A stretch of DNA of 64,000 bases from Rhodopirellula baltica (lineage in GTDB: Bacteria; Planctomycetota; Planctomycetia; Pirellulales; Pirellulaceae), in contig PPHI01000020.1 in the NCBI GenBank assembly GCA_002901265.1, positions 39,672 through 103,671 on the forward strand, read 5' to 3'. Each line of letters opens with the position of its first letter. Position 1 is the stretch's first letter. Both the position numbers and the translations under genes were made by a program. Shown in pieces: positions 1 through 9,800 of the stretch. Below the pieces are notes generated by a model. The model had not been told where the DNA came from and searched no databases. It worked only from the letters and a program-made list of their open reading frames with translations.

Positions 1-220
1 GGCCGGCTTGGTTAGCTCGGGGCGGGAGCCCCGAGTTTTAAAAAACTCACCATGCAATCGCCCCGGAGGGGCCGGCGTCGCTACACGATGATCCGTGACC
101 AACACGCACGATTCAATTTGCAATGTTCATTTTGCAATTTGCAATCCTGGCCGTTCGGAGTTGCTGGACCGGATGCAACGGAACCGTGGCTAGCGCCATG
201 CGGCTAATTGGGAGCAGTGG
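1..220. repeat. Intergenic repeat cluster with hairpins
   Basis: This gene-free stretch is built from short motifs that recur elsewhere in the window. A perfect hairpin (CTCGGGGC, loop GGGA, GCCCCGAG) at about 16-35 is followed by TTTTA and could act as a terminator. It resembles the hairpins near 42876-42899 and 43004-43023. The GC-rich segment next to it (about 58-75) matches the segment near 42856. Tracts of the type GCAATTTGCAAT at about 115-150 match those near 37090-37125. A CTAGCG/CGGCTAA motif near 189-210 matches the repeat field after 63304. Nothing coding is supported. Confidence 0.6.
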
Positions 221-522
221 TTGGATTGTTGCGCGGCCTGTGTCTTATCAGCCGCATTCGCGCTAGCGAGCGGTTTCTTGGCTGGAGTTTATGGCATGCT
301 TGTAGGCCAGCGGAAACGCGTTCAATCGTCTGTTGATTTTCAAACTTGTTCACTTCCTACGTGGCCCTATGCTTCGCAAGAGCAGCGGTGGAGAACGCTA
401 CTTTCGCGGAGCGAAAGGCGACACTCGAAAATCAACAGGATGTTAAGTGAATTAGCGGATGGTGCCACTCACCAACCCTGACGTGGGCGAAGCGAGATTG
501 TTAGTTCGCAATCGAGGACCGG
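221..522. other. Intergenic stretch, no supported gene
   Basis: An 86-codon plus-strand open frame (221-481, TTG start) exists, but it has no recognisable domain, no good ribosome binding site and irregular composition. The interval contains an inverted motif (CTTTCGCGGAGCGAAAG, about 401-417), which is typical of intergenic structure. I see no gene that can be defended here. Confidence 0.35.
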
Positions 523-895
523 ATGCTTGTCGCTATGGATCAGATCGCAGTCGCTGAAAAGGCAAAGGCAATTGGACTATCAAGACGCCTCATGTCATCG
601 TTTTCAATGTTGGCTTTGTTCAAGCTCTGGGATTCGTTGCGCCAGCTTGTGTGACCAATGCCCCAATCCATGAAATGTTGGAGTTCGGAAGAGTATCATA
701 CCAGTTCATTTCCGAATTCTCATCGCACTGGTTTTTATCGCTTTGGCAGTGCGTTTTCATCTCCCTGGATGGGTGTTCGCGGGAGTACTGCTCCTGTTTT
801 TCTGCATTGGATTTATTGAAGTGCAAACTGAATCAATGAAGCAAGAAGAGGCAAACGACGGGGAAGCACCGATTGAACCTGCGGCGGATGATTGA
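523..895 (+). pseudogene. Frame-broken small membrane protein remnant
   Basis: No single frame is open over this interval, but three consecutive frames together read like one small membrane protein. Frame 1 starts at ATG 523 (MLVAMDQIAVAEKAKAIG), frame 2 continues from about 590 with a hydrophobic stretch, and frame 3 covers about 674-895. The last piece holds two strongly hydrophobic segments (RILIALVFIALAV and FAGVLLLFFCIGF) and an acidic tail ending in AADD before TGA at 893-895, with no usable start codon of its own. Each frame change is -1 and could be explained by one missing base in a homopolymer (CC near 593, AA near 689). Whether it is a decayed gene or a sequence error cannot be told from here, and no family is recognised. 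Confidence 0.35.
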
Positions 896-981
896 TGCGA
901 CCACAAGGAACAGAAATGCACTGTCATGATCGAACTTAGAGTTGAGTGTGCTTGCGAACATCGCGCGAACAGGTAGCGGCA

Positions 982-2316
982 CTACTCCGGCGGTGATTCG
1001 AGTTGAGCGGCGGCAGAATGAAGCCATGCTTCGAGATTTGAATATCCGTCACCGTCGTCATCGCTGTTTGGTTCAGGGGGGAGCGTGAGTCTGGTTGAAC
1101 TTGAAGTTGGCTTTGCAAAGCCAACTTCGGCGACTGAATCGATGATCGTACCGCGTCGCTCGGTGATCGTTTGAATGATCCTGCGGTCGTTCGCATCACG
1201 GTCGTTGGGTCGACTCCCGACGTTGGACAGCAACTCGTTTTCTAGAACCGTCGCATCAAGTCGTTTGAGCGGTTTCACCGTGACCGGTGCGGATGTCACC
1301 AAGGGACTTACGTTCGACCGAATATCGAGCAGGTCATTGTGCGGCCCGAGATTGCCAGAGTGATGGAGTTGGCTGCCCGCTGCGATATTGTTTTCGACGA
1401 TTACTACAGCATGCTCGTTTTGGCTTGAAGGGCCGTAGATGAATTGATTGTCCCAGAGCGTTGAAGCGAGCGGACCGGAACCTTCGGGATCAAAGTAGCC
1501 GACTGGCCAACGACCGGGGTTATAGACCAGATTATTGACGACCAAACTGCTGGTATCGCCTTTGATCGTTGGGTTGCGGTCGTCCGAATGTGCAAACACA
1601 TTGCGAATCAAACTGATGCGCCGACTGTGATCCCCAATCAAGACCGCCTTCGAATGTCTCCCTTTTGGATGCAGCGAATTGTCGAGCTGTTCGGCGATCA
1701 GGCAGTGGCTTACCGTCACGTCCCGCACTCCTCTGTACCAAGTTGAGAAGCCTTCATCGATCGCCCAGCTCATACTGACATGGTCGATCACGATGTTGAA
1801 CACCGACGTTTCACCGTCTTCGCTTCCGATGACTTGAATCGCATCGCGATCTTCGGGCTTGTGACCGGGACCGTCGCCAATTCGTATCGCGAGATGTTGA
1901 ACCAGAACATCATGGGTTCGGATCGAAAGGCCAGCCCCAGACAGCGTGATCCCTGGTGCGGGTGCACATTGTCCCGCGATAGTGACAAATGGATCGGCAA
2001 TGACGAAATTAGTTGCCGCCTCGATCACACCGCCAACTGAAAAGACAATTGTTCTTGGGCCTTTTGCATTGAGCGCTTCGCGCAGTGATCCGCTCCCCGT
2101 GTCGGCAAGTGTCTCGACAACGAAGACCCGCCCCCCACGGCCAGCGATAGTATCCGTACCAAATCCTTCTGCGCCAGGAAAGATAGCGAGCGACTCGCTG
2201 AGATCCCTGTGGGCGTCGTCCAAGTTTGGGAGTGGAGGACTCGGCGTTTTGTGTTGCAGAAATGCGATCACACCAACGGCCGCAATCAGAACACCAATCG
2301 TCAAGAATCGAATCAT
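982..2316 (-). CDS. Secreted/anchored pectate lyase-like protein
   Basis: A 444-residue protein with an N-terminal hydrophobic signal or anchor (residues 4-20), then a right-handed parallel beta-helix typical of polysaccharide lyase family 1-like proteins. The N-terminal motif FPGAEGFG (about 46-53) followed by GRGG and the TLADTGSGSLREAL signature are characteristic of planctomycete and Bacteroidetes pectate-lyase-like proteins. The VIDHVSMSWAID segment is the usual PL1 core strand. The C-terminus carries a calcium-binding loop (DDDGDGYSNLE, about 419-429), as in dockerin/EF-hand-like tails. The likely role is extracytoplasmic binding or beta-elimination cleavage of pectin-type polysaccharide. 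Substrate and activity are inferred, and the lyase catalytic residues were not verified. It stands alone, with its 5' end facing the DUF3472 gene. Confidence 0.8.
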   Translation of the reverse strand: MIRFLTIGVLIAAVGVIAFLQHKTPSPPLPNLDDAHRDLSESLAIFPGAEGFGTDTIAGRGGRVFVVETLADTGSGSLREALNAKGPRTIVFSVGGVIEAATNFVIADPFVTIAGQCAPAPGITLSGAGLSIRTHDVLVQHLAIRIGDGPGHKPEDRDAIQVIGSEDGETSVFNIVIDHVSMSWAIDEGFSTWYRGVRDVTVSHCLIAEQLDNSLHPKGRHSKAVLIGDHSRRISLIRNVFAHSDDRNPTIKGDTSSLVVNNLVYNPGRWPVGYFDPEGSGPLASTLWDNQFIYGPSSQNEHAVVIVENNIAAGSQLHHSGNLGPHNDLLDIRSNVSPLVTSAPVTVKPLKRLDATVLENELLSNVGSRPNDRDANDRRIIQTITERRGTIIDSVAEVGFAKPTSSSTRLTLPPEPNSDDDGDGYSNLEAWLHSAAAQLESPPE

Positions 2317-2481
2317 AGTACGTGCCAGGCCCCCCCTCGGCGACTTGCGTTAACGGCCCCCTGACACAGCGACGCACTTCGCCGGTAAGTCAATTGTTCG
2401 AACATAGCTTGTTAGCACAACGGGTTATGATACCGCTTCCAATCACGCCGTCAGTCTTCCTCGCAAGATTCAAACAACACC

Positions 2482-3771
2482 ATGATACGCTACTGCAACG
2501 CCCCCCTGCTGCTCGTTCTCCTGGTGAACGTGGCGGTCGCCGGTGAATGGACTGTGCCCTTGGCTGGCAACGCATTCCGCACGGCTCCTGATTTGAACGA
2601 TCGAGCTGATCGTCGCGACGGCACGCTTTCCTGGCGCGATACGGCGGCAGTGTATTCCGCTTACTTTCATATCGATCGTCCGGCGAAACTGCAATTGAAA
2701 CTTTCGGCAAGTAGCGATGCCACCGCGGCCAACTTGGTGACGTTGGTTGAAGGGAAACGAATTGAAACAAAGGTTGAGGCAAGCGTCGCTGAGTATTCTT
2801 TGGGGCAAGTCGAAATCGATCATGCCGGATATGTACGTGTCGATTTTCAGCTCGCGAAGACAACCGATAAAACAACAATCTCGCTGCGTGAATTGAAGGT
2901 CGTTTCGGACGCTACTGAATTAACCGTCGACTTTGTTCGAAACAACGACGGAGGCATGTTCTACTGGGGACGTCGCGGTCCATCGGTGCACTTGCGATAC
3001 GTTGTCCCAGAGCAACGCACCTTGGAGTACGCGTATTCAGAGATCACAGTTCCAGAGGGCGAGGACACATTGGGAACGTATTTCATGGCGAATGGCTTCG
3101 GCGAAGGCTATTTCGGATTTCAGGTGAATGGTCCCAATGAGCGTCGCGTCTTGTTTTCGGTTTGGAGTCCGTTCAAGACGGACCGCCCCAGCGAGATTCC
3201 GGCCGACCAACGTGTGGAGTTGCTTGCCCGCGGTAAGGACGTGCGTGTTGGTGAATTTGGAAACGAAGGATCTGGTGGGCAGAGCTACCTGATTGAACCA
3301 TGGAAGGCTGGCGTCACCTATCGGTTTCTAACCGCCGTGAAACCAACGGGGGAGGGAAGTACGATTTACACATCGTGGTTTAGCGAGAAGGGTGAGCCTT
3401 GGCGGTTGATTGCGAGTTTTCGACGTCCGCAAACGGATACTTCGCTGCGAGGCTTTCACTCGTTTCTGGAAAACTTCATGCCGTCGACGGGATTCATCGA
3501 ACGCCGTGGCTTGTATGGAAACGTTTGGGTTTGCGACGACAGCGGACAGTGGCACGAGTGCACAAAAGCGGTGTTTAGCGTCGACGGAACAGGCTCGGGA
3601 AGACACCGACTGGATTTCCAAGGAGATGCCGAAGGTAATCGTTTTGTCCTTCGCAACTGTGGCTTCTTCAACGAAACCGGTCGTCGAGGTCAGATGTTCG
3701 AACGTGATTCATCCAGCGACCAAAAACCGAGGATCGATTTCGCAAACTTACCAACAGATTCACACCCCTAA
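2482..3771 (+). CDS. Secreted DUF5077/DUF3472 domain protein
   Basis: A 429-residue exported protein. A signal peptide (about 1-20, ending VAVAG) is followed by a carbohydrate-binding-like beta domain of the DUF5077 type (about 22-145, starting EWTVPLAGNAFR). A DUF3472 domain follows (about 150-330; motifs GGMFYWGRRGPSVHLRY and GTYFMANGFGEGYFGFQVN), with a further beta-rich segment to the end. These families are common in planctomycetes and Bacteroidetes near glycan-degradation genes. No enzymatic activity is established for them, so a glycan-binding or hydrolytic role is inference. It is divergently arranged with the pectate-lyase-like gene, with 165 bases between the starts, which suggests shared control. 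Confidence 0.82.
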   Translation: MIRYCNAPLLLVLLVNVAVAGEWTVPLAGNAFRTAPDLNDRADRRDGTLSWRDTAAVYSAYFHIDRPAKLQLKLSASSDATAANLVTLVEGKRIETKVEASVAEYSLGQVEIDHAGYVRVDFQLAKTTDKTTISLRELKVVSDATELTVDFVRNNDGGMFYWGRRGPSVHLRYVVPEQRTLEYAYSEITVPEGEDTLGTYFMANGFGEGYFGFQVNGPNERRVLFSVWSPFKTDRPSEIPADQRVELLARGKDVRVGEFGNEGSGGQSYLIEPWKAGVTYRFLTAVKPTGEGSTIYTSWFSEKGEPWRLIASFRRPQTDTSLRGFHSFLENFMPSTGFIERRGLYGNVWVCDDSGQWHECTKAVFSVDGTGSGRHRLDFQGDAEGNRFVLRNCGFFNETGRRGQMFERDSSSDQKPRIDFANLPTDSHP

Positions 3772-4008
3772 CGTGTTGGCGTTCACCATTCCAGCCGGAC
3801 TTTGAGAATCTGCTGCCACCGAATTCGATTTGCAATTCGTTGATTAGCTTGCTCCTCCCAAGTTACTGCTGGAAAGCAGTGATCGGGGCGTCTGGTTACT
3901 CTACAATCGCATCAACTAGAGCCGATGCTTGGTATCTGCGGAAAAGGCGTTTTCGATTGCGACCAGACTCGGTGCTTGCCGCGTTTCTCAAAGAATTGGA
4001 GATCCCCT

Positions 4009-4449
4009 ATGTTTCGTCAGCGTTTCGTTGTGCTTGTTTTAGGTGCGGTGACTCTTGCAGCGACAGCGGTGCATTCCGAATTGACAGCAGAGACGGTTGC
4101 CGGCGAAGAGTCGGCAAAAGTGAGAGAGCTGATGGAAAAACGGCGAGATGTTCTGGCGAAACGCGTCGAATATCTGACCGTCCAATTTCAAAATGCAATT
4201 GTGCCGTTCAACAAAGTGCTGGACGCTCGCGACGATCTATTCGCAGCGGAGCTCGAACTCGCAACTTCATCAGACGAACAAATTGAAGTGTTGAGGTCGC
4301 GAGTTGAAAACCTAAAAGAGCTTGAGGAACTTTTCGAAGGACTTTATGCGAAAGGGCAAGCAGACGCGCCGACGAAACTCTTGGCGACGGCACATCGCTT
4401 GGCAGCCGAAATTGACCTGGCGCGGGCGACAAGTGTGACTTCGCAATAA
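4009..4449 (+). CDS. Small secreted coiled-coil protein, unknown
   Basis: A 146-residue protein starting at ATG 4009. The open frame extends upstream to 3925, but 4009 places a clean signal peptide (MFRQRFVVLVLGAVTLAATA) at the N-terminus, so it is preferred. The mature part is highly charged and almost entirely helical, with heptad-like patterns (about 35-135). It resembles the coiled-coil portion of periplasmic efflux-channel-like proteins but is far too short to be one. No domain is recognised with certainty. It lies alone between the DUF3472 gene and the convergent dioxygenase gene. Confidence 0.65.
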   Translation: MFRQRFVVLVLGAVTLAATAVHSELTAETVAGEESAKVRELMEKRRDVLAKRVEYLTVQFQNAIVPFNKVLDARDDLFAAELELATSSDEQIEVLRSRVENLKELEELFEGLYAKGQADAPTKLLATAHRLAAEIDLARATSVTSQ

Positions 4450-4632
4450 AACGGTTGACGCATCACTCCACCGTGATCAGTACAAGTAACTTTAAATAGC
4501 GGCATTTAGCCCTTTTAGATTTTTCCTCTCGCGGTGTCACCTCATGCTTCGCAAAAGAAGTTGCCGCGAATGCCACCTTGGCTGAAAAGCGTTGCCATGA
4601 AGGCATCGGGAATCGGCGCAGGCGAGATGCAA

Positions 4633-5484
4633 TCAGTACGGTCGGTCGCCGGAGATGGCAACGCGAAGCATTTCGCGACGGTGTCCGCTGTAGTCGCCCA
4701 GTGCGTGGTGAAGAACAGCACGATTGTCCCAAAACGCGACGGCACCTTTGGTCCAGCGAAATCGGCAGGTGAATTGCTCTTGGCTGGCATGTTCGAAGAG
4801 GTACTGCAACAGCGGAGCACTTTCGCGTTCGGTCATGTCTTTGAAGCGAACCGTGAATGTACGATTGACGAACAGCAGCTTGCGGCCTGTTTCCGGGTGT
4901 GTCCTGACCGCCGGATGCTCGACTTCTTCATAGGCCTTTTCGCTTGGTGTGACCTGCATGTTTTTCCAGTAGGATGCGGCTCGACCAGTCGGCGAAAATG
5001 GTCCGCGTGCGGAATGAACCGCGGTCAGACCGTCGAGCAATTGTTGCATCCCGGCCGATAGCGTTTCGTATGCGATGTACTGATTCGCAAACAACGTGTC
5101 GCCACCGTACGGTGGCACATCAACGCCGTACAGGACTGATCCCATCGCTGGACATTCCTGATGAGTGACATCGCAATGCCACGTTCCGCCAAAATTCATC
5201 GTGGTCTCGTCCGCTTCTCGCAACACGCGAATCACTTTTGGGTGATCTGGTAAGCCTTTGACGAAATCGTGTTGATCCAAATCGCCGAAGCGACGGGCAA
5301 ATGCGATTTGTGAATCCGGCGTCAAATTCTGATCACGGAAAAACAAGACAAGATGATCAAGCAACGCCTTGCGGATTTCGGCGATCACGTCGTCGGATAG
5401 CTGCGTAGAAAGATCCACACCGCTGACTTCCGCCCCCAACGTACCGGCAATCTGTTGCAATTGAAAATGTTGATAGTTTGACAT
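4633..5484 (-). CDS. TauD/TfdA-family Fe(II)/2-oxoglutarate dioxygenase
   Basis: A 283-residue protein of standard TauD length. The facial triad is visible: H103 and D105 in TWHCDVTH, with the distal histidine at about H260 in the WDNR...HHALGDY segment. A downstream arginine (R269/R270) would bind 2-oxoglutarate. The family hydroxylates small organic sulfonates, herbicides or other acids using Fe(II), O2 and 2-oxoglutarate, releasing succinate. The substrate here cannot be inferred. It lies 27 bases downstream of the aldo/keto reductase gene on the same strand, so the two are probably one transcript. Confidence 0.9.
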   Translation of the reverse strand: MSNYQHFQLQQIAGTLGAEVSGVDLSTQLSDDVIAEIRKALLDHLVLFFRDQNLTPDSQIAFARRFGDLDQHDFVKGLPDHPKVIRVLREADETTMNFGGTWHCDVTHQECPAMGSVLYGVDVPPYGGDTLFANQYIAYETLSAGMQQLLDGLTAVHSARGPFSPTGRAASYWKNMQVTPSEKAYEEVEHPAVRTHPETGRKLLFVNRTFTVRFKDMTERESAPLLQYLFEHASQEQFTCRFRWTKGAVAFWDNRAVLHHALGDYSGHRREMLRVAISGDRPY

Positions 5485-5511
5485 GGTTCCTTTTGCCTGT
5501 GATGAGTCCGA

Positions 5512-6513
5512 TTAGTTGTACCGTGATGCTTCGCCGCCATCCCACAAGTCGGCGTTGGCCCCCAAGGCTTGCTTAACGGGCGATGTGATTTGATCGAGCT
5601 TCGCAACGATGTCCTCGTCCAATGTGTCGCTGACAAAGTTCGCATTTTGGCGTGCTTGCGATTCGTTTTTGGCCCCGGCAATCAGGCTCGCTATCCCGTG
5701 GTGCGAGAGTAGCCACTGGAGCGAGAGTTCTGGCAAACTCTTGCCGGTTTCGTCTGCCAATCGAACGATGGCATTGATTGCGTCGAATGTCGCCGCTTCG
5801 CATCCGCTTTCTTGATGCCTGGTATGCGGGCGCTGCGAAGAAAAATGTCGGGTGCGGGCGCGGCTATCTGGAACCTGCTCGGCCGCGTGGAATTTGCCAG
5901 ACAACATTCCATGCATCAGGGGGCTATACACCAAAACCCCGATCCCGTCTGCGTCGCACTGTGGCAAGATTTCGAATTCAATCATCCGCGAGATCAAGTT
6001 GTAGGGCAGTTGATCGCTGAGCGGCTTTTCGATATCCCCGACTGAGGACAAGTCATTCAGCCCCGCGTTACACACACCGAGATGCCTTACCTTGCCTTGA
6101 CGCTTCAGATCTAACATCGCTTGCCAAGTCTCCGCCAACGGAACGTCGGGGTCCGTCCAGTGGGTTTGGTACAAATCGATGTAATCGGTTTTCAAACGAG
6201 ACAAGCTTTCATCGCACTCTTGAATCACATCTGCGGCCCGCATTTTTCCGGGGCGGATCTTACTAGCAATCACAATTTCGTCGCGAAGTCCATTGTCGTG
6301 CAAAAACTTGCCGACCATCGTTTCACTGGCACCATCGCCATACATCGGTGCGGTATCAAAGAAGTTGACGCCACATTCGATTGCCGTTTTCATCGCCGCG
6401 ATCGAATCCGTCTCGTAGCGGTCACCCCAATGGAAATCACTTGTGATACCCCAGCAACCGAAACAGAGTTGGGATACACTAAGTTCCGTGCCATGGAACT
6501 GGTAATATTGCAT
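5512..6513 (-). CDS. Aldo/keto reductase
   Basis: A 333-residue NAD(P)H-dependent oxidoreductase with a TIM-barrel fold. The family tetrad is intact: D53, Y58 (TAPMYGDGASE), K85 (ASKIRPGK) and H118 (LYQTHWTDPDVP). The C-terminal cofactor-binding segment (SLIAGAKNESQARQN) is also typical. It belongs to the group that includes general-stress aldo/keto reductases such as YhdN, and its substrate is unknown. It is probably co-transcribed with the downstream dioxygenase. A degenerate copy of its first ~30 codons lies at 10397-10490 on the same strand, beyond the helicase gene. Confidence 0.92.
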   Translation of the reverse strand: MQYYQFHGTELSVSQLCFGCWGITSDFHWGDRYETDSIAAMKTAIECGVNFFDTAPMYGDGASETMVGKFLHDNGLRDEIVIASKIRPGKMRAADVIQECDESLSRLKTDYIDLYQTHWTDPDVPLAETWQAMLDLKRQGKVRHLGVCNAGLNDLSSVGDIEKPLSDQLPYNLISRMIEFEILPQCDADGIGVLVYSPLMHGMLSGKFHAAEQVPDSRARTRHFSSQRPHTRHQESGCEAATFDAINAIVRLADETGKSLPELSLQWLLSHHGIASLIAGAKNESQARQNANFVSDTLDEDIVAKLDQITSPVKQALGANADLWDGGEASRYN

Positions 6514-6894
6514 CAGTAGATTGGATAAGTGGTGGGAAGGCGTGAAACCGAACGCTTCACGGTGAGGAGGAACTCATAGCATAGCGATTTCGCACAAAGT
6601 GATGTGATGATCAGTTCCGTGAATGTTGCGCGTTGTGAAGGACAGATTTTGCAGCCTGTCAGGATTCAGAGTTTGTTTCGTTAAAATTCGCCATCTGTCT
6701 CGTAAAGATAGCGGACATACACGTTTCTTTTGTTGGGAGAAACGCCATGCCAGTGAATCATCAAGCTGCAAGTACGCGTTGATTGAATCACACGAACAGG
6801 ACTAAAATTGGTCCGCGTGACAATTGATGACGAATGGTTAGGTTTCGCGTTGCAACGCCGTCGTCGCAACTAACGGGATGATGGTGAAGCTCGG
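6514..6894. other. Intergenic region, no gene seen
   Basis: About 380 bases between the minus-strand aldo/keto reductase start and the plus-strand helicase start. It must hold both promoters, but no confident -35/-10 pair was recognised. A few A/T-rich patches occur near 6675-6690. Short open frames on both strands have no coding character. Confidence 0.5.
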
Positions 6895-9800
6895 ATGAGC
6901 GATGAAGATGATTCGGATTGGTTGGCGGAAGACTTCGAGTTTGAGCCAGCACGGTATGCGTCAGAATTGGATCTGCCTTTCGGCGACCCGCAGAAACTTG
7001 CCGACGCGTCAGCGGCGGTTCGGCAAGAGTACCGCGACAGCTCACGCTGGAAACGGCTGCAATGCACCAAGGTGAGTCTTTTCGCCGAACGGGATCGCGG
7101 TACCGTATTTGTGATCCATATCGGCAAAGCAGTTGAATTCGACTGGACCTGGGAAGGCGCAACTGCGTTTTGCCCCAGCTCGCTTGATGACGATCGGTCG
7201 TATTCGGACCGTTTCTACGAAGAGGCTGACTTCGAGGATGACCTCATTTGGTCCGGTGAGATTGTTGAAGTTGACGAACGAAATGGTTGCTTGTTCGTTG
7301 CGTTGAATGACCTGGAAAAGGTTCCGGCCATCGGTCCGTTTTTTGTCAGACCGTTTGAGTTTCTGTCAGTACTGGATGAACTTTACAGCGGCGAGTCGTT
7401 CGAAACCCTTCAATCACAGCTGCCTTCGCGGTTGGCCGCAGCGGAAGGCGATATCCACCCGAAGATCGCTTCGGCGCAAACGGGGCTTCCAGCATTGACC
7501 GAGTGGTGGAGGCATTCTTGGGGAGTTTTATGGGGACCGCCTGGAACGGGAAAAACTTGGACGACCGGGCAACAGATCGCCAGGGTCGTTGGCGAGACGC
7601 TTTCGGAAACAAACGCCGAACGAGTCCTGATCGTGTCGACGACCAACAGGGCGACCGATGCGGTTGCACTTTCGCTGGGTGATGCAGCAAAAAACGCCTG
7701 TCCAGAATTGCTCGAATCGGAAACGTTGCTGCGGATCGGAAAAGGCGCATCGCTCACCTCGTTCGTCAATCGGCAACTTGATTCGATGTTGGCGGGTACC
7801 GAATCGCAAGTGCTTTCGAGAATCAGTGCGTTGACCCAACAATTGCCGCTCTTCGACAACTGGGAAGAGAAGGCGTTCACTCGCAAGCAAATTGCTGAAC
7901 TGCGAACGACAGGGAACGACCAAAGCCAACGGATTTTTGTCAATCCGGACAAACGTGTGATCGTCGCAACTGCATTTCGGACGATGCGATTCTTAAAAGA
8001 TGAAACGGTGAAGGGACTGATTGATGAAGGAGACTGCCCGTTCACGACGATCGTCATCGACGAAGCGGGATTGATTTCACGAGCCGCCATCGCCGCGCTA
8101 TCCTTGTTAGCGGCAAGGCGGGTAATCTTGGTTGGCGATTCAAAGCAGCTTGCGCCAATCAGTCGCATCTCACGTGTGTTGCCTACGAGACAACAGACCT
8201 GGCTAGCCAGCAGCGGACTAAGCCACCTTGAGGAAACCAGTGACGTGCCAAAAGCCGTTTACTTGTTGACGGAGCAGCGGCGGATGCATCCCGAGATTTG
8301 TGCGGTTGTCTCGGCCTACCAATACAATGGCGTTTTAAAAACAGCGACTGAGCGCGTCAACGCTTCATCAGCCCTCACGCCCTTTCTGAAAGACCACTCA
8401 CGCGCGATTTGGTATGTCCTTGATGCGGAGGATTGTCCCCTGGAAGCGATCCGGGCGAGCCGAGGTCCGGGGAATCAAAGTTGGGTTCGTGCGATCACCG
8501 AGAGTGTCCTGAAGAAGTTGTTTGCCGATAACGATGTTCGCGACGCCAACGGTTTGTTTATCTCGCCGTTCAAAGCACAAGCCAACATGGTCGGTGACCT
8601 GTTGGCGGGATGGGGTCTGACGACTTGGGAGGCGTCAACCGTTCATAGCCAACAAGGATCGGAAGCTGATATCGTCATCTTTGATACGGTGAACGCTGGC
8701 AACCACACTTGGGGGATCGTCGAATGGAAGCGTCTGGTCAATGTCGCAATCAGCCGCGCACGCGAAGCGGTAATCGTGCTCGCTAGTCGATCCGAAATGG
8801 AAGAACCGTATTTGCGATCGCTACGATCGCACTTAAAGCCTTCTGTTTTGGTGAAAAAGGCTGATCGGTTTGTGTGGAGTGATGTTTCAAGCGCCATTCA
8901 TCGACTGGGATCCGAAGCGTCAACCATGCGTGTCGTTGATCCTTCGGCAAATTACCAAGTTGCACCACCGGAAACAGGCAATCCGAAAGCTCCCGGTTGT
9001 CGAATGGGGGATCAAATTGCAGCTCGCAAACCGATGAAACCACAGCTTTCGCAGGAACAGCAGCGATTAACGAACTTGGAACTGGACGGCAAACCACGAC
9101 TCGTACGAGGGGTTGCTGGCAGCGGAAAGTCCGTGGTGCTGTGCAATTGGCTCGCGAAAACGGTTAAACGACTTCGCGACCGGAAGGACGCGCGGATTTG
9201 GGCTGTGTATGCGAACCGCAGTCTTCATCAATTGTTGTGTGAATCGATCGAATCCGCATGGGATTCGCTGAACGAAGGCGAACTGTTCGACAGGACCACC
9301 TTCCCATGGGAACACGTCGAGTTACTGCATGTGAAAGACGTACTATCAGGGATGTTGCCGAGCGTTCAGTTGAAGATGGATGACTTTGGATTTGACTACG
9401 ACCGCGCCGCTGAAGAGTTTCTCAATCGCCAGGACACCGACCACCTGCTACCGCGTTGTACCGCTTTATTCATCGACGAAGCACAAGATATGGGCCCGGC
9501 GACGTTGCGTCTGTTGTTGTCGGTGGTGGAGCAATCAGACGAGTCGGATGCCAACAGTCGTTCGGCGCATTTGTTTTACGACAACGCGCAAAACGTCTAC
9601 AACACCAAGACGCCGAAATGGACCGACTTCGGATTGGACATGCGGGGCCGATCAACGATCATGCGGGAAAGTTTTCGTTCGACACGTCCAATTACCGAGT
9701 TCGCCGCGAACGTGCTCAGTCGGCTTTCGGGTGAAGGAGGACGTCAAGATCAACAAGAGTTGGTGTCGATGGGATTGCTCAAACCGACAGAACGAAATGG

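Noticed and set aside
221..481. 86-codon open frame near the window start
   Set aside because: TTG start, no ribosome binding site, no domain, and it sits in a repeat-rich intergenic region.
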